Positions 49,576 to 60,907 of a stretch of DNA of 64,000 nucleotides are shown here, piece after piece. The stretch is from NCBI GenBank assembly GCA_010093485.1, contig MU001505.1:1329375-1393374 (forward strand), given 5' to 3'. Made by a program: the position numbers and the translations under genes. Position 1 is the stretch's first letter. The number at the start of each line of letters is the position of its first letter. Source of the DNA: Karstenula rhodostoma CBS 690.94 (taxonomy: Eukaryota; Ascomycota; Dothideomycetes; Pleosporales; Didymosphaeriaceae). The notes beneath the pieces are model-generated. The model saw only the letters and a program-made list of their open reading frames with translations. It ran no database searches and was not told the DNA's origin.

Positions 49576-51427
49576 CTAGTCTAGATTCTAATCTAGACCT
49601 ATAGAACTATATAATATACTTATAATAAAAAAGAAATCTTTTTATCCTTTTTTAATACTTATTTACTTACTTTTAGACCTTTATTTATATAATTTAGACC
49701 TTTTTTTTTATATATTTTTATACTTTTTTAATTATTAATATAATACTAACTAATAGTTATTTAAATACTAATTCTTCTACTTACTTATACTTACTAATAT
49801 CCTTAACTTTTATCTATAACTTATAGCTTAGTATATTACCTTATTATTATTACTATTACTATTAATATTATCTATCTATTATTACCTATCTATTATTACT
49901 ATTAATATTATCTACTACTTTTTATTTTACCTACTACTATAAAGTAATTATTATCTACTTTATATTTATTAACTATATAGGTTACTCTAACTTAATTATA
50001 ATTATCTTTACTATAAAGTCTAGTTCCTTTTAGCCCTTAAGAACTATTATAATTATTTCTTACTACTTATATATAAAGTTCTTATTCTTAGCTAACTACT
50101 ATAGTATTATTTCTATCTAGATTAGTAATATTATATTAATAATACCATATATATATATATATAAGAAACTTATTAATAGACTCTATAATTATATAGTTTA
50201 TAATTATAACTTATAGTATTTATATACTAGATTAATTATTATACTAATAGAGGTTAACTTACTAAATAATATATTAGGTTTTATAATATATATAGTTAGA
50301 TATATCTAGATTATTAATAGACTTATTACTAGTATATACTAGAGTTCGAACGTCCTCGCCATACTCCTTAGCTACTTTATAGGTATTGGTTGTTATTATC
50401 CCTAGATAGACGGCAGGGAATAGGTATATTACTACCTACGTTGGCTCGTCGTTAGTTAGGTTAATCCTGAGGTACAGGTAACGTATTAGTAAGTCTGGAA
50501 CTATAAGTGTTATACTATTAAGCAGGATTTATAGTATACTAGGGATAGGTATCTTAATTATATTTTCTTATATACTATTAATAACTAATGGAGTGTAGGA
50601 TAGAAGAAAGCGATATAGGTAGTAGTATCTACCTATATATATTTTTCTCCTAGTCTTAATAAGAATTATCCTTTTAATACCTTATTAACTCTCTATTATT
50701 AGATTTCTTATATATTAATAGGCACGCGCTAGTTTCTATTTTAGTTAGCTTAGTACTATACCCTTTTTAGTTAGCTTATATATAGATACTAGGCGAGTCT
50801 TAGCCACTTTTTTAGTCCCCCTTTATTCGTGTATTAGTAAAGTATAACGTGCCTTTTTATCCCCCCTACTTTATTAAGTTACCCTACCTTATAGTGAATC
50901 TCTATAATATATATATACTAGATTATATTTATTACTAAAAATTAGTTACTTATTATTATTAACTATTTTAATAAAATAGAATATAGTATAGATCTCTTTT
51001 TATAAGAGTTAGTCTTTATATATAATATTATAAGTTACTTACTACTAGTAAATAATCTCTCTTTTATATTTTTTTTTAAATTATAATATTATTAATATTT
51101 TATAATATCCTTAATATTTTATAACTTCTCTATAATTATATATTAGATATTAGTAAATAAGGAGTATACTACTCTACTAGTATTATATAGTATTATAGTA
51201 TTATAATATTATAATATTATAGTATTACTATATTATATAACACGTATAGATAGATTAATATTTAATTAATTAAGTCTAGTACTATAGGTACCCTTCTTTC
51301 TTTTTTATTATAAATAGTACTATCCTTTAGAGCTATTTAATAGAATTATATAGTACCTCTAAATCTTTTCTTATTACTAGGTAGTTATAATAGTAGCTTT
51401 ATATTAAAAAAAAAAAAAAAAAAAAAA
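49576..51427 (+). mobile_element. Right inverted arm, A-tailed, split by a Z copy
   Basis: Mirror of 45999-47225, ending in a 22-base A run (51406-51427). A Z element at 50343-50911 with its TSD accounts for the extra length. The tail-side segment again resembles the SINE-like family (GGTAGTTATAATAGTAG side). The two arms face outward with A tails at both ends: either two A-tailed retroposons in opposite orientation or one element with unusually long inverted ends. No convincing TSD outside the T and A runs was seen. Confidence 0.72.
50343..50911 (+). mobile_element. Family Z retroposon, 5'-truncated copy (569 bp)
   Basis: Exact 10-bp duplication TATATACTAG at 50333-50342 and 50912-50921; the left arm provides the empty site near 46505. 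One of the least-mutated longer copies: it keeps AGTTCGAACGTCCTCGCC, GACGGCAGGG, ACGTTGGCTCGTCG and GTGAATCTCT. A pol III B-box-like GTTCGAAC occurs near its 5' end, but no matching A box was identified. Confidence 0.88.
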
Positions 51428-53521
51428 TATATATATAACTAAAACTTCTTAAAATTTATAAAATAAATATAAAAATATAAAAAAAAGGTAAATATATATA
51501 ACTAGAGTTCTACTATAAGACTTCTAAATAAATCTACTCTAGTACTAAAAAAAATATAAGATCCTATAAATAAAAAGTATAAAATAATAGTATTAATAAA
51601 ATAATATCTAGTAGAATACTTTCTAAGGATAACCTCTAATATAGTTATATACTAAACTCTAATACTTAGTCTAAGAGTAAACTTAATAATAAGTAATTTA
51701 ATAAATATATTTATTATATCTATTATATCTACTATATTTCTATTTTCTCTATTCTATAAAATATATTAATATAATAAAGGCCTAATAGAAGCTAACTATA
51801 AATAACTCTATATAAGAGTATAATATAGCTAGAATACTATAAGTTAATATAAAATCTAATTTTAGATTTAATAGTAAATTAATATAAAGTAGCTAATCTA
51901 TTTTAGTAATTACTAAATTATATATATTATATCTATTTCTAGTTATATATTTTATAGGTAATATAGATAATAAGTATTTATAAACTTATATATAGACTAT
52001 ATATAATAGCTAACTTAATAAAAGATATATTAAACCTTATTTATTTATATCTAGAATCTATTTTAAGTAGATAAGTATATAGATAATAGGGTATTAATAT
52101 AGATATAATAGTATAATATATTTATATTATTTTAAAAAAGTATATACTAGTTAATAAATATAGATAATTTATAATAGAATAGAATAATTAATAGTAATAG
52201 TAGACTATTTTTAGCTAATATATTATATATACTTATATAGAGAATATATTTATATAGGGAATATACTTATATATAGACTATAGAATTATAAAATTAATAT
52301 ATACCCCTAGTAAGTTATAAATATAGGTTTTTTAAATAGTTACTATTTCTATTAATTATACTAACTATATCTATAATATATATAAACTTCTAATATTAGA
52401 GTTAATAAAATATAATAAGTACTATTAGGTAGTAAAGGGTCTAAGTAGGTAATATATATATTATCTAGTTTTATAAATAATAAGGAGTAGGGTAGTACTA
52501 TAAATATATTAACCTAGTTAAATAAATTTACTATAAGTTACTAAAGTTTATACTATATAAGTAGTTAACTAGTATTTTTACTAGATATTAATATTAGCTA
52601 ATAGAGTATATTAATAAGTAAAACTATATAGATTCTTTTAAAAGTAGTATAGAAAAAAACCTTTATAAAGGTATAAAAATATAATAAAGTATAAGTTATT
52701 TATTATTTATAGTTATATACTACTAATATATCTAGAATCTAAAGGCCTTAAAAAGAAAGAGGGGAGTATTAATATTACTATTAACCTAGTATTATAGATA
52801 AAATAAGTAAGAAAGCCTATTAGTAATTTTTTAACTACTTTAAATATTATTTTATATAGACTATTATAAGCCTATACTATTATAATACTTAGGTATAATC
52901 TAACTATATAATAGTTTTACCTATTATTACTCTAAGGTTACTAATAAGTAAATTTAGTTTTATATTATTAATATTATTATCTATATCTATTATAAGGATA
53001 CTATAGTAGAGTATAAAATAAAAATCTAAACTATTTTTATAGAAAAAGTCTATTATTATAGCTACTATTATTATAAAAATAATTACTATATTATTAACTA
53101 AAAAAAAATCTATTAAAATAATAAAACTAACTTTATATATAAATAAATATATAAACCTATTATAATACTTAATTATAATTACTTAGACTTAGGTCTATAA
53201 TAAATATAATATTAAGGAGTAGTAGGGTATACTATATAGTATTATAGATATTAGTTTATAACTAGTATATATACTAAAATATAAGGTAATTTTTATATAC
53301 TAATAAAACTAAAATATATAATAAAATCTAAGTCTATTATTTATAGTATTTAGTAGCTATTTAAAAAGTAGTATATAATTACTACTATTTATTAGCCCCT
53401 AATATAGATATTATACCCTAAATACTAGTATTAAAGATACTATATAGGTTTACCTTTCTATCCTTAAATATTAATTATATATATAACCTACTTATATTAG
53501 TAATAACTAGTTACTATAGTA
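51428..53521. other. Unclassified RIP'd repeat
   Basis: 2.1 kb with no recognised motif. AAAGAAAGAGGGGAGTATTAAT at about 52743 looks like a purine tract followed by an LTR-like start, but no second LTR copy was found, so an LTR element is only a possibility. Confidence 0.45.
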
Positions 53522-53534
53522 TAGTAATATTATA

Positions 53535-53800
53535 TATTATAGAGATTTACTATAAAGTAGGGTAATTTAATAAAGTAGGGGGAATAAAAAGGTATATTAT
53601 ACTTTACTAATATATAAATAAAGGGAAACTAAAAAAATAACTAAAACTTATCTAGTATCTATATATAGGCTAACTAAAAAGGGTATAATACTAAGCTATC
53701 TAAAATAGACTTAGTATATACCCGCTAATATATAAGAAATCTAACTATAGAAAATTAATAAAGTATTAAAAAGAATAGTTTTTATTAAGACTAGAAGAAT
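53535..53800 (-). mobile_element. Family Z retroposon, truncated copy (266 bp)
   Basis: 13-bp duplication TAGTAATATTATA (53522-53534) and TAGTAATACTATA (53801-53813), one C/T difference. It extends further 5' than the copy at 36104, sharing TATACCCGCTAATATATAAG. Confidence 0.87.
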
Positions 53801-53813
53801 AGTAATACTATAA

Positions 53814-54576
53814 TAGTTAAAAAAAGATAAATTCTATAGTAAAGTTTTTATTCTTTTAATTAGTAAGTATTTATTTAGAATTAATATTATTTTTAGCCCT
53901 ATTACTAAAGTAGCTAAATTAGAAGGATATTTCTAAATACTAATAGAGAGTATAGTAGTTTTTTTTAAATTCTTACTATATATAGCCCTATTAGAATAGA
54001 AAAGGGGTATAAAATTAAGTTAATAAATATTAATAAATAAGACTAAAGATAAATAACCTTACTACTAAATAAAAATATTTACTAATATTATAAATAGTAT
54101 ATAATACTATTATAAAACTATAGAATTAAATAAATATAGTAAAATAAATCCTTACTAAGGAACTTATATAATATTATATTATTAAATAGGGTTACTAGAT
54201 TATAGTAGAGTTACTACTTCTAGATAATAATAACTATAATAATCTAACTAATATCTATACCCTTATATTACTAGTAGAATATAGAAAGATAGGGCTAATA
54301 GATAGTATACTACCTAACTATAATAATTATAATATTTCTAGTAAAATAGATACTATTATTATAAAAACTATATATATTAAAACTATTATATTTAACTCTA
54401 TAATAAGTTTATTATAAATAATAGTAATCTAGATACTAATAAAATTAGTATATAGTTAATAGTAATAGTATATAAAATAATATACTAGATAGTATAAATA
54501 TAGTTATAAGTAATATAAATAAGCTAGTATTAGATATATTTAATAAGGAAGTTTTTATAGAGATTAGTATATATAA
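53814..54576. other. Unclassified RIP'd repeat
   Basis: About 760 bp between two Z copies; no recognisable motif on either strand. Confidence 0.45.
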
Positions 54577-54593
54577 TAATATCTAATATATAT

Positions 54594-54726
54594 TATATAT
54601 AATTACTATAAGGATAGGTAAATTAATAAAGTAAAGGGGATAAAAAGGCACGTTATACTTTACTAATATATAAATAAAGGGGAACTAAAAAAGTAGCTAA
54701 GGCTTATTTAGTATCTATATATAGAC
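54594..54726 (-). mobile_element. Family Z retroposon, truncated copy (133 bp)
   Basis: Exact 17-bp duplication TAATATCTAATATATAT at 54577-54593 and 54727-54743, the longest in the window. Confidence 0.88.
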
Positions 54727-54743
54727 TAATATCTAATATATAT

Positions 54744-55137
54744 ATAAAATAGTTTATAAAGTATAGACTCTTAAATATTATTATTTTAATAATATAAAAA
54801 GACTCTATTAAGTTTATAATTTCCCTTAATACTAGTAATAGGGAAAGGAAGTTTATATAAAAATATAAAAAAAGTAAAGAACTACTAGAAATATTAAAAA
54901 ATAAGACTTTTAGTATAATAGAATATAAAGGAAAAAGGTTTAAAGTAGGTTTAATACTATATATAGCTTACTATAGCCCTTAGAAATATTTAGTTATAAA
55001 TAATAGAACCTTTAATAGAATAGTTATCTAGGTATAGTATAAAAAAAAAAAAAAAAAAACTTAGTTATAAAAATAGTATTAGAGAGTATATAGTTTTAAA
55101 AGCTAGAATAATATAATATATTCTATACTATTAACTA
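54744..55137. other. Unclassified spacer
   Basis: About 390 bp with an A18 run near 55042-55059. No gene or repeat partner recognised. Confidence 0.45.
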
Positions 55138-55151
55138 TATATAGGTCTATA

Positions 55152-55299
55152 TATTCTTTTTAATTAGCCTATATATAGATACTAGACGCGCCTTAGCTAC
55201 TTTTTTAGTCCCCCTTTATTTATATATTAATAAAGTATAATACGCCTTTTTATCTACCTACTTTATTAAATTACCCTATCTTATAGTAAATTTTAATAA
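55152..55299 (+). mobile_element. Family Z retroposon, truncated copy (148 bp)
   Basis: Exact 14-bp duplication TATATAGGTCTATA at 55138-55151 and 55300-55313. Keeps GACGCGCCTTAGC. Confidence 0.9.
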
Positions 55300-55446
55300 T
55301 ATATAGGTCTATAATAGAAATTTTTATAATTTTATAGTAAATTATAGTATACTATTTAGGAGTAAATAGTTCTAGAAGCTATAATAATATATTATATTCT
55401 ATACTATCTCTTATATAAAGGTCTATAGTATAGAATAAGTATATAT

Positions 55447-55558
55447 TTTAATTATTTTTTTAGTCCCTCTTTATTTATATATTAGTAAAGTATAATATAC
55501 CTTTTTATCTACTCTACTTTATTAAGTTATTCTATCTTATAGTAAATCTCTATAATAT
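55447..55558 (+). mobile_element. Family Z retroposon, truncated copy (about 110 bp)
   Basis: Matches the family from TAATTATTTTTTTAGTCCC to the CTCTATAATATA end. The flanks are too low in complexity for a certain duplication. Confidence 0.72.
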
Positions 55559-55689
55559 ATAAAAGAAGTATAATTTTATAATAAATTATAATATATAATT
55601 ATTATAGCTTACTATATACTCTATATCTACTATACCTATTATATTAAATTTATAAATAGTATAAATAGTATAAGCTTATATATAACTCT

Positions 55690-55845
55690 ATATATATATA
55701 TAAATAAAAATATAGGGCTAGCTAGTATATACTAGATATCTAGGGTATATAATTATATATAAATATATATAGGCCTATACTAGCCACTTATATATACTAG
55801 TAAGGTAAAAACTTTTTATAATATAAATAGACTTTTATTTTTAGT
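55690..55845 (+). repeat. Small repeat with central palindrome, copy 2
   Basis: Inverted partner of 33005-33140, with palindrome CTAGATATCTAG at 55732-55743 and the shared end GTAAGGTAAAAACTTTTTATAATATA. The neighbouring sequence is not shared. Confidence 0.75.
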
Positions 55846-55887
55846 TATTATTACTATATAGTAATTTATTACTAGGTTTTTTTTATA

Positions 55888-55988
55888 ATATAGAGATTTA
55901 CTATAAGGTAGAATAACTTAATAAAGTAGGGAGATAAAAAGGCGTATTATACTTTACTAATAGATAAATAAAAAGGGACTAAAAAAGT
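55888..55988 (-). mobile_element. Family Z retroposon, truncated copy (about 100 bp)
   Basis: Matches the family from TATAGAGATTTACTATAAGG to GGGACTAAAAAAG. The duplication is unclear (TTTTATAA / TTATTATAA). Keeps one GGCG. Confidence 0.72.
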
Positions 55989-56368
55989 TATTATAACTAG
56001 AAATATCTTATACCTAACTAGAGAGGTTATATAATAGTAAAGGATATATAGCTATAAATACTAATAGAGGAATCTAGTAATAATTTATCTATTTAATACT
56101 ATACCCTTTATCTATCTTTAAAGTTAAAGCTATATTACTTATACTAGAATTTTAATATTTAAATTACCTTTTTTTATTTATAAGTAGTCTAGTTTTATTT
56201 CCTTTAGATAATATATATTTAGATATAATAGCTAATAATCTCCTACTATCTAATACTTATATAGAAGAACTAGATAATAAAAATATATTTAAAAAAGAAA
56301 AAAGAAATTCTATTTTTTCTTCTCCTATTATAGGTCTATTAGTATAACTACTAATATTATTTACTAGT
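55989..56368. other. Unclassified spacer left of Copia-2
   Basis: About 380 bp without recognised features. The five bases next to Copia-2 (CTAGT) would be its target duplication, but the other end lies outside the window. Confidence 0.45.
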
Positions 56369-56574
56369 TATAGTAGAGAAAAGAAGCTTAAATATCCTAT
56401 TATTTAGAGAGTAAATTAATTAGATTACTATATAAGAAAAGATTACTAGAAAGACTAGTTATATATTATACTTATTCTAAATTAGTTTAGTATTTAGACT
56501 AAGATACCCCTTATTATAGCTAATTAGAACTTTATAAATTCTAATATTACTAAATATTATTTATATTCTTAATA
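56369..56574 (-). repeat. 3' LTR of Copia-2 (206 bp)
   Basis: Same length and ends as the Copia-1 LTRs, reverse-complemented, followed by the complement of the purine tract at 56575-56584. Confidence 0.94.
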
Positions 56575-57643
56575 TACCCCCTAGATAAATAGTAATTATT
56601 CTTTATTTACTAATAGAATTTAATTATTTAGATTAGTTTTCTTTAGAAATATATAGCTTAGACTATAATTTCCTATTTATATTATACTATTATTAGTATT
56701 ATAATACTAATTAGCTAGAGTAAGAGACTTTTAGTATTTAGTATAATATTTATAAATAGTAGTAGCCTTATAACTAGGTATAGTAAATAATAAGAAATAA
56801 AATAAGTAATTATTATATAGTATAAACTAGTAAAGATAAGTAGAATAAAAAGATATTTTTTATTCTTTTTAAATTTATCTTTTTTATTCTTATTATTTTA
56901 TTTTATAGTATATTTTTATTTTTTATTTTTTAATACTCTATTTATACCTTTTAAATAGTTAATAATACTACTAAAGCTTATACTAGTAAAGTATATAAAT
57001 AGAAAAAAAAACTTAAAATTAAATAAATAACTACTATTAAAAGATTTACTATAACTTTTTAAATAATTTATTAATTTAGTTATTTTTCTATTTGGTCTAT
57101 CTTTTATACTTTTAGTTAAGTTCCTCTATTAGTATTATATACTCCCCTAGCTATAAAAAAAAAATATCTTAAGGCTATTTAACTAGTAAGCTATTTTAGC
57201 TACTTTAGTAGTATTTTAAGTAGTAGATTAAATAGTATTTATTATAATATTATAAACTAATATAGTAGTTACTACTTTTACTATTATATATACTTATATA
57301 AACTAGTATAAGCTAGATTTTCTACTTATTTAGTTAAGTTTTACTAATTATTATAGTCTACTATTTCTAGCTATATATATAATATACTTTATTTTATTCT
57401 ATAATAATCTAGATTTTAGTATAAACTTTTTTTATCTTTTTTATTACTTAGATTTTTACTAACTATATATAGGCTTATAAGGTTAATTATTTATAGTAGT
57501 ATATTTAAACTATACTAAATAATTAAAATAAAGGTTAAGAAACTTATTTTATACTTTTATAGAATTTTTATTTAATAACTAGCTTTTTTTCTATTTTTTT
57601 TATTTTTATCCTTACTTTATCTATTTCTATTCTACTTTTACTT

Positions 57644-58160
57644 TTTTTTTTTTTTCTTAAAAATAAACCCCTAGGAGGAGCTACCTAGTATTAAGGAAAT
57701 ATCTAAATATTTTATATAATTCTATTACTGGCTCTATAATTTTTTTTTAATAAGTTACCTATTTAGGCCTAGTTCCTTTCTATTTTAGGGCTAGTTTTAT
57801 TCCTATTTAGAACTAGTTCCCCACGCTAGCCTATTTAGAAATTAAACTATTTCTAATAAGGTAGTTTCTAGTCTATTTAGATTAATTTTCTCTATTTTTC
57901 CCTTTTAGATATTTATTTATAAGTTATTTCTAACTTAATTAGAAATTTTTTATCCCCTAATAAAGACTAGTATAAATTAAAGTAATATCTTATTTTTTTA
58001 AACTTTTAAAGTTATATTTAATAGACTAACTTTAATAGAATTTAATACCTTCTTATTAGGGCGATTTTATTTTCTATCCTACTACTAAACCGCTATTTTA
58101 GTACTTAGATTAGATCTAGTATCTATAAAATACGAAGTTACTTTTCCTAAAAAGTTTAAT
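57644..58160 (-). mobile_element. A-tailed SINE-like retroposon, copy 2 (517 bp)
   Basis: Exact 11-bp duplication TACTTTTACTT at 57633-57643 and 58161-58171, with a T run at the left end (minus-strand poly(A)). Aligns along its full length with 4369-4894, both ending at the same 5' side (AAGTTACTTTTCCTA...GTTTAAT), so about 520 bp is probably full length. It keeps ACGCTAGCC and CACGC near 57822. Inserted in the pyrimidine-rich part of the Copia 3' extension. Confidence 0.85.
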
Positions 58161-58649
58161 TACTTTTACTTACTTTTATTTCTATTTTTATTTTTATTTT
58201 TTTCTATTTTTATTTTTATTTCTATTACTTTTATTTATACTCTATTTATTTTTTAGTAGGTTTACTTTATAGATAGCTAGAAGATATACTTATAGAAGAC
58301 TATATATACTTTTAAATATAATATATTTACTTTTTATAAATACTATACTTTATAGTAACTCTATAAAATAGATCTAAGTATTAGTTATTATAATATAGAT
58401 TAGTAATAGTCTAATTTTAATTACTCTAAAAAGTACCTATATAGTTATAATAGGTTTTTTAAAACTAAGAAATCTCCTATTTATAATTAGGGTAGCTTTA
58501 AATATAAATATACTAGGTACTTTAATATATTAGAAGTATAGTAATATACTTAGTTTTATAAGCTCTTTAATTAAATACTTAAAATATTTAAGTAAAATAA
58601 TTTTTTTTTTCTTTTATTTTTTTTTTATTCTTTAATTAAAAAGTATTTT

Positions 58650-60895
58650 TTATAATTAAATTTAATAAATATTTACTTACTTTACTTCTTTTATATTTAT
58701 AATTATAAAACTTATATCTTAAAAATTAAATAGTTATATAAATTTAGTAAACTACTACTTTATTAGTATCTTTATTAAACTATCTATAGGTATTTTACTT
58801 ATTTTAAAATATAAAATTTTAAATAATTCTTTTATATACTCTTATTTTAGCTATATATTCTAGATAGTAATATAGTAAAAGTATATAGTAATTTACTTAT
58901 TTTTTCTAATTACTAGTCTAATTATCTACTAGTAACTATAGTAGATTAACTAAAGTAATCCTAAGTCTAAAGTAAGCTTAGTAAAGAAATACTTTAAAGT
59001 TATTACTTTTTTACTAATATACTTTAGAGTAAGAAATTCTATTTTTATAGTTAAAATTATAATTATATTTTAGTAAACTACCTTCTATAGAATAGTGCTA
59101 CTAAATAGTAAAATAATATACCTATAAAATAATTATCTTATTAATAAATTATTTATAAAAAATATTTCTTTATAGATAAGTAGGTCTAGACTATTATATC
59201 TACTAAATTAAATTACTTTCTAGTATATTTTATAAATATATAAAATTATTTAATTAACTACTACTTTATACTTTATATTTAGATTAGTAAGAAAGAAGGA
59301 TAGCTTTAATATAATAAATATAATATTTAGTTATAATATAATTATTATATATAATACTAATCTAATCTTCTTTTAATAGCTTTTAATTTACTATACCTTT
59401 ACTCTTTTTAAGCTTATTAATTAAGAGAGAAGTAGGTAGAAAGCTATTAATTTTATAAAGTTTTAATTCTTTTTATAATTTTATTAATATATATATTATA
59501 ATAACGTGCCTTTTTATCCCCCCTACTTTATTAAGTTACCCTACCTTATAGTAAATCTCTATAATATATATATTATATATAAGTATAATTATCTAATTAT
59601 CTTAGTCTCTAATTACTTATACTCTAAAAAACTACTTAACTAGTTTTTTATCTTTAATTTTATATTTATTTATAACCTTATTTTATAGTGTTTAAGCTTA
59701 CTCTCTATAATTATTATAATATAGAAATAGTATATTATCTATATAGAATAGTACTAGGATTTTTTTATTTTTAGAAAGGAATAAATAAGGCTCTTTCTTT
59801 AAAACTTTAAGCCTTTTAGTTCTAAGTAAGTAGAAAAACTCTTTATACTAGAGAAATAGTAAGTTTTTTAAATTATAAAAAGCTTAATTTAATTTTATAT
59901 ATATTTTTAGTATCTTAAATCTATTTAGAAGTTTATAGGTTATAGAATTATCTACTATAATTATAGTATTTAGAAATACTCTTATAATATTATATTATTT
60001 AATTTTAAAGTTAAACTCTATAGTAATTACTATTACTACTTAGAATAATCTTACTATAAATATAGTAGTATAGGTTAAATATAAGATATCTTTTAGTTAA
60101 AAGTCTCTTTAAAGTATAATATAAGCTTTATAGTTTTTAAACTAACTATTCTAATTAAGCTTATATATAAATATCTATTTTAATAAAAGTAGGTATTCTA
60201 TTATTTATAATTAGAATAATTTTTTCTAAGTTTCTTTCTACTATAGAGTAGTAATTTCTTTAATTATAGCTTATTTAAATAGCTTTCCTAAAGAATAAAA
60301 AAGTAGATATTTCTAGAATATTAATTCTATTAGTAGATTATCTTTATATAGATAAGCTAGTAATATTACTAGTTTTAGCTTCTTAAGTATAGTTACTATA
60401 ACTACTATATTTAGTATTTTATAGCTTTTATATTTATTCTAGATTTTATCTACTTCTAGTATAAATATATATATAAAGTTAATCTAGAAACTATTTTCTA
60501 AAAATAAATCTACTATTAGTATATATATACTAAAGTTTAATTTACTTTTTAGTTAATTATTATAATCTATATTTTATTATCTAAATCTTTAAACTAATAA
60601 ATATCTATTTATTAGTTAGTTAATTTTAAGTATTTTTTTTTAAAGTTATTTACTTACCCTACTTACTAAAAGGAAGATATACTATTATCTTTAATTTATA
60701 AAGAATTTCTTTATTTTATATAGTATTATAGAGTTAGTTCTACTAAGTTAAAAAGTAGTAGTAAGATTTTAAAGTTCTTATTTTAGAAAAGTATTATTTT
60801 AAAACTCTAGTTTACTAGCTCTTTTAGTTAAATTCTAATTCTAGTAGCTTTTAATATCCTTTTAATTATACTAATTAGTTCCTATAATATCTAGC
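58650..60895 (-). pseudogene. Copia-2 reverse transcriptase and RNase H remnant
   Basis: Reading the minus strand, the RNase H end motif (GLTKAL type) is near 58769-58790. The RT catalytic box YIDN is at 59734-59745 with the downstream ILLL segment, and the YKAYI-VRGD region follows near 60095-60170. A 65-bp Z copy at 59501-59565 interrupts between the RT palm and RNase H. The N-terminal part of RT is separated from integrase by the Z composite starting at 60908. More stops than Copia-1. Confidence 0.83.
59501..59565 (+). mobile_element. Family Z retroposon, shortest copy (65 bp)
   Basis: Only the last 65 bp of the family (AACGTGCCTTTTTATCC to CTCTATAATA). A 12-bp duplication ATATATATTATA lies at 59489-59500 and 59566-59577, though of low complexity. 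Copia-1 near 42638 gives the empty site. Confidence 0.85.
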
Positions 60896-60907
60896 TATAG
60901 TATTATA

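Noticed and set aside
47500..49640. Long pseudo-open frame on the plus strand in the arm core
   Set aside because: With TGA nearly absent and TAA/TAG read as Q/W, any frame looks open. No conserved motif was found, so no gene is called.
50343..50362. tRNA gene or tRNA-derived SINE head (GTTCGAAC)
   Set aside because: Only a T-loop-like motif is present, without a matching stem or A box, and longer Z copies extend upstream of it. Kept only as a note.
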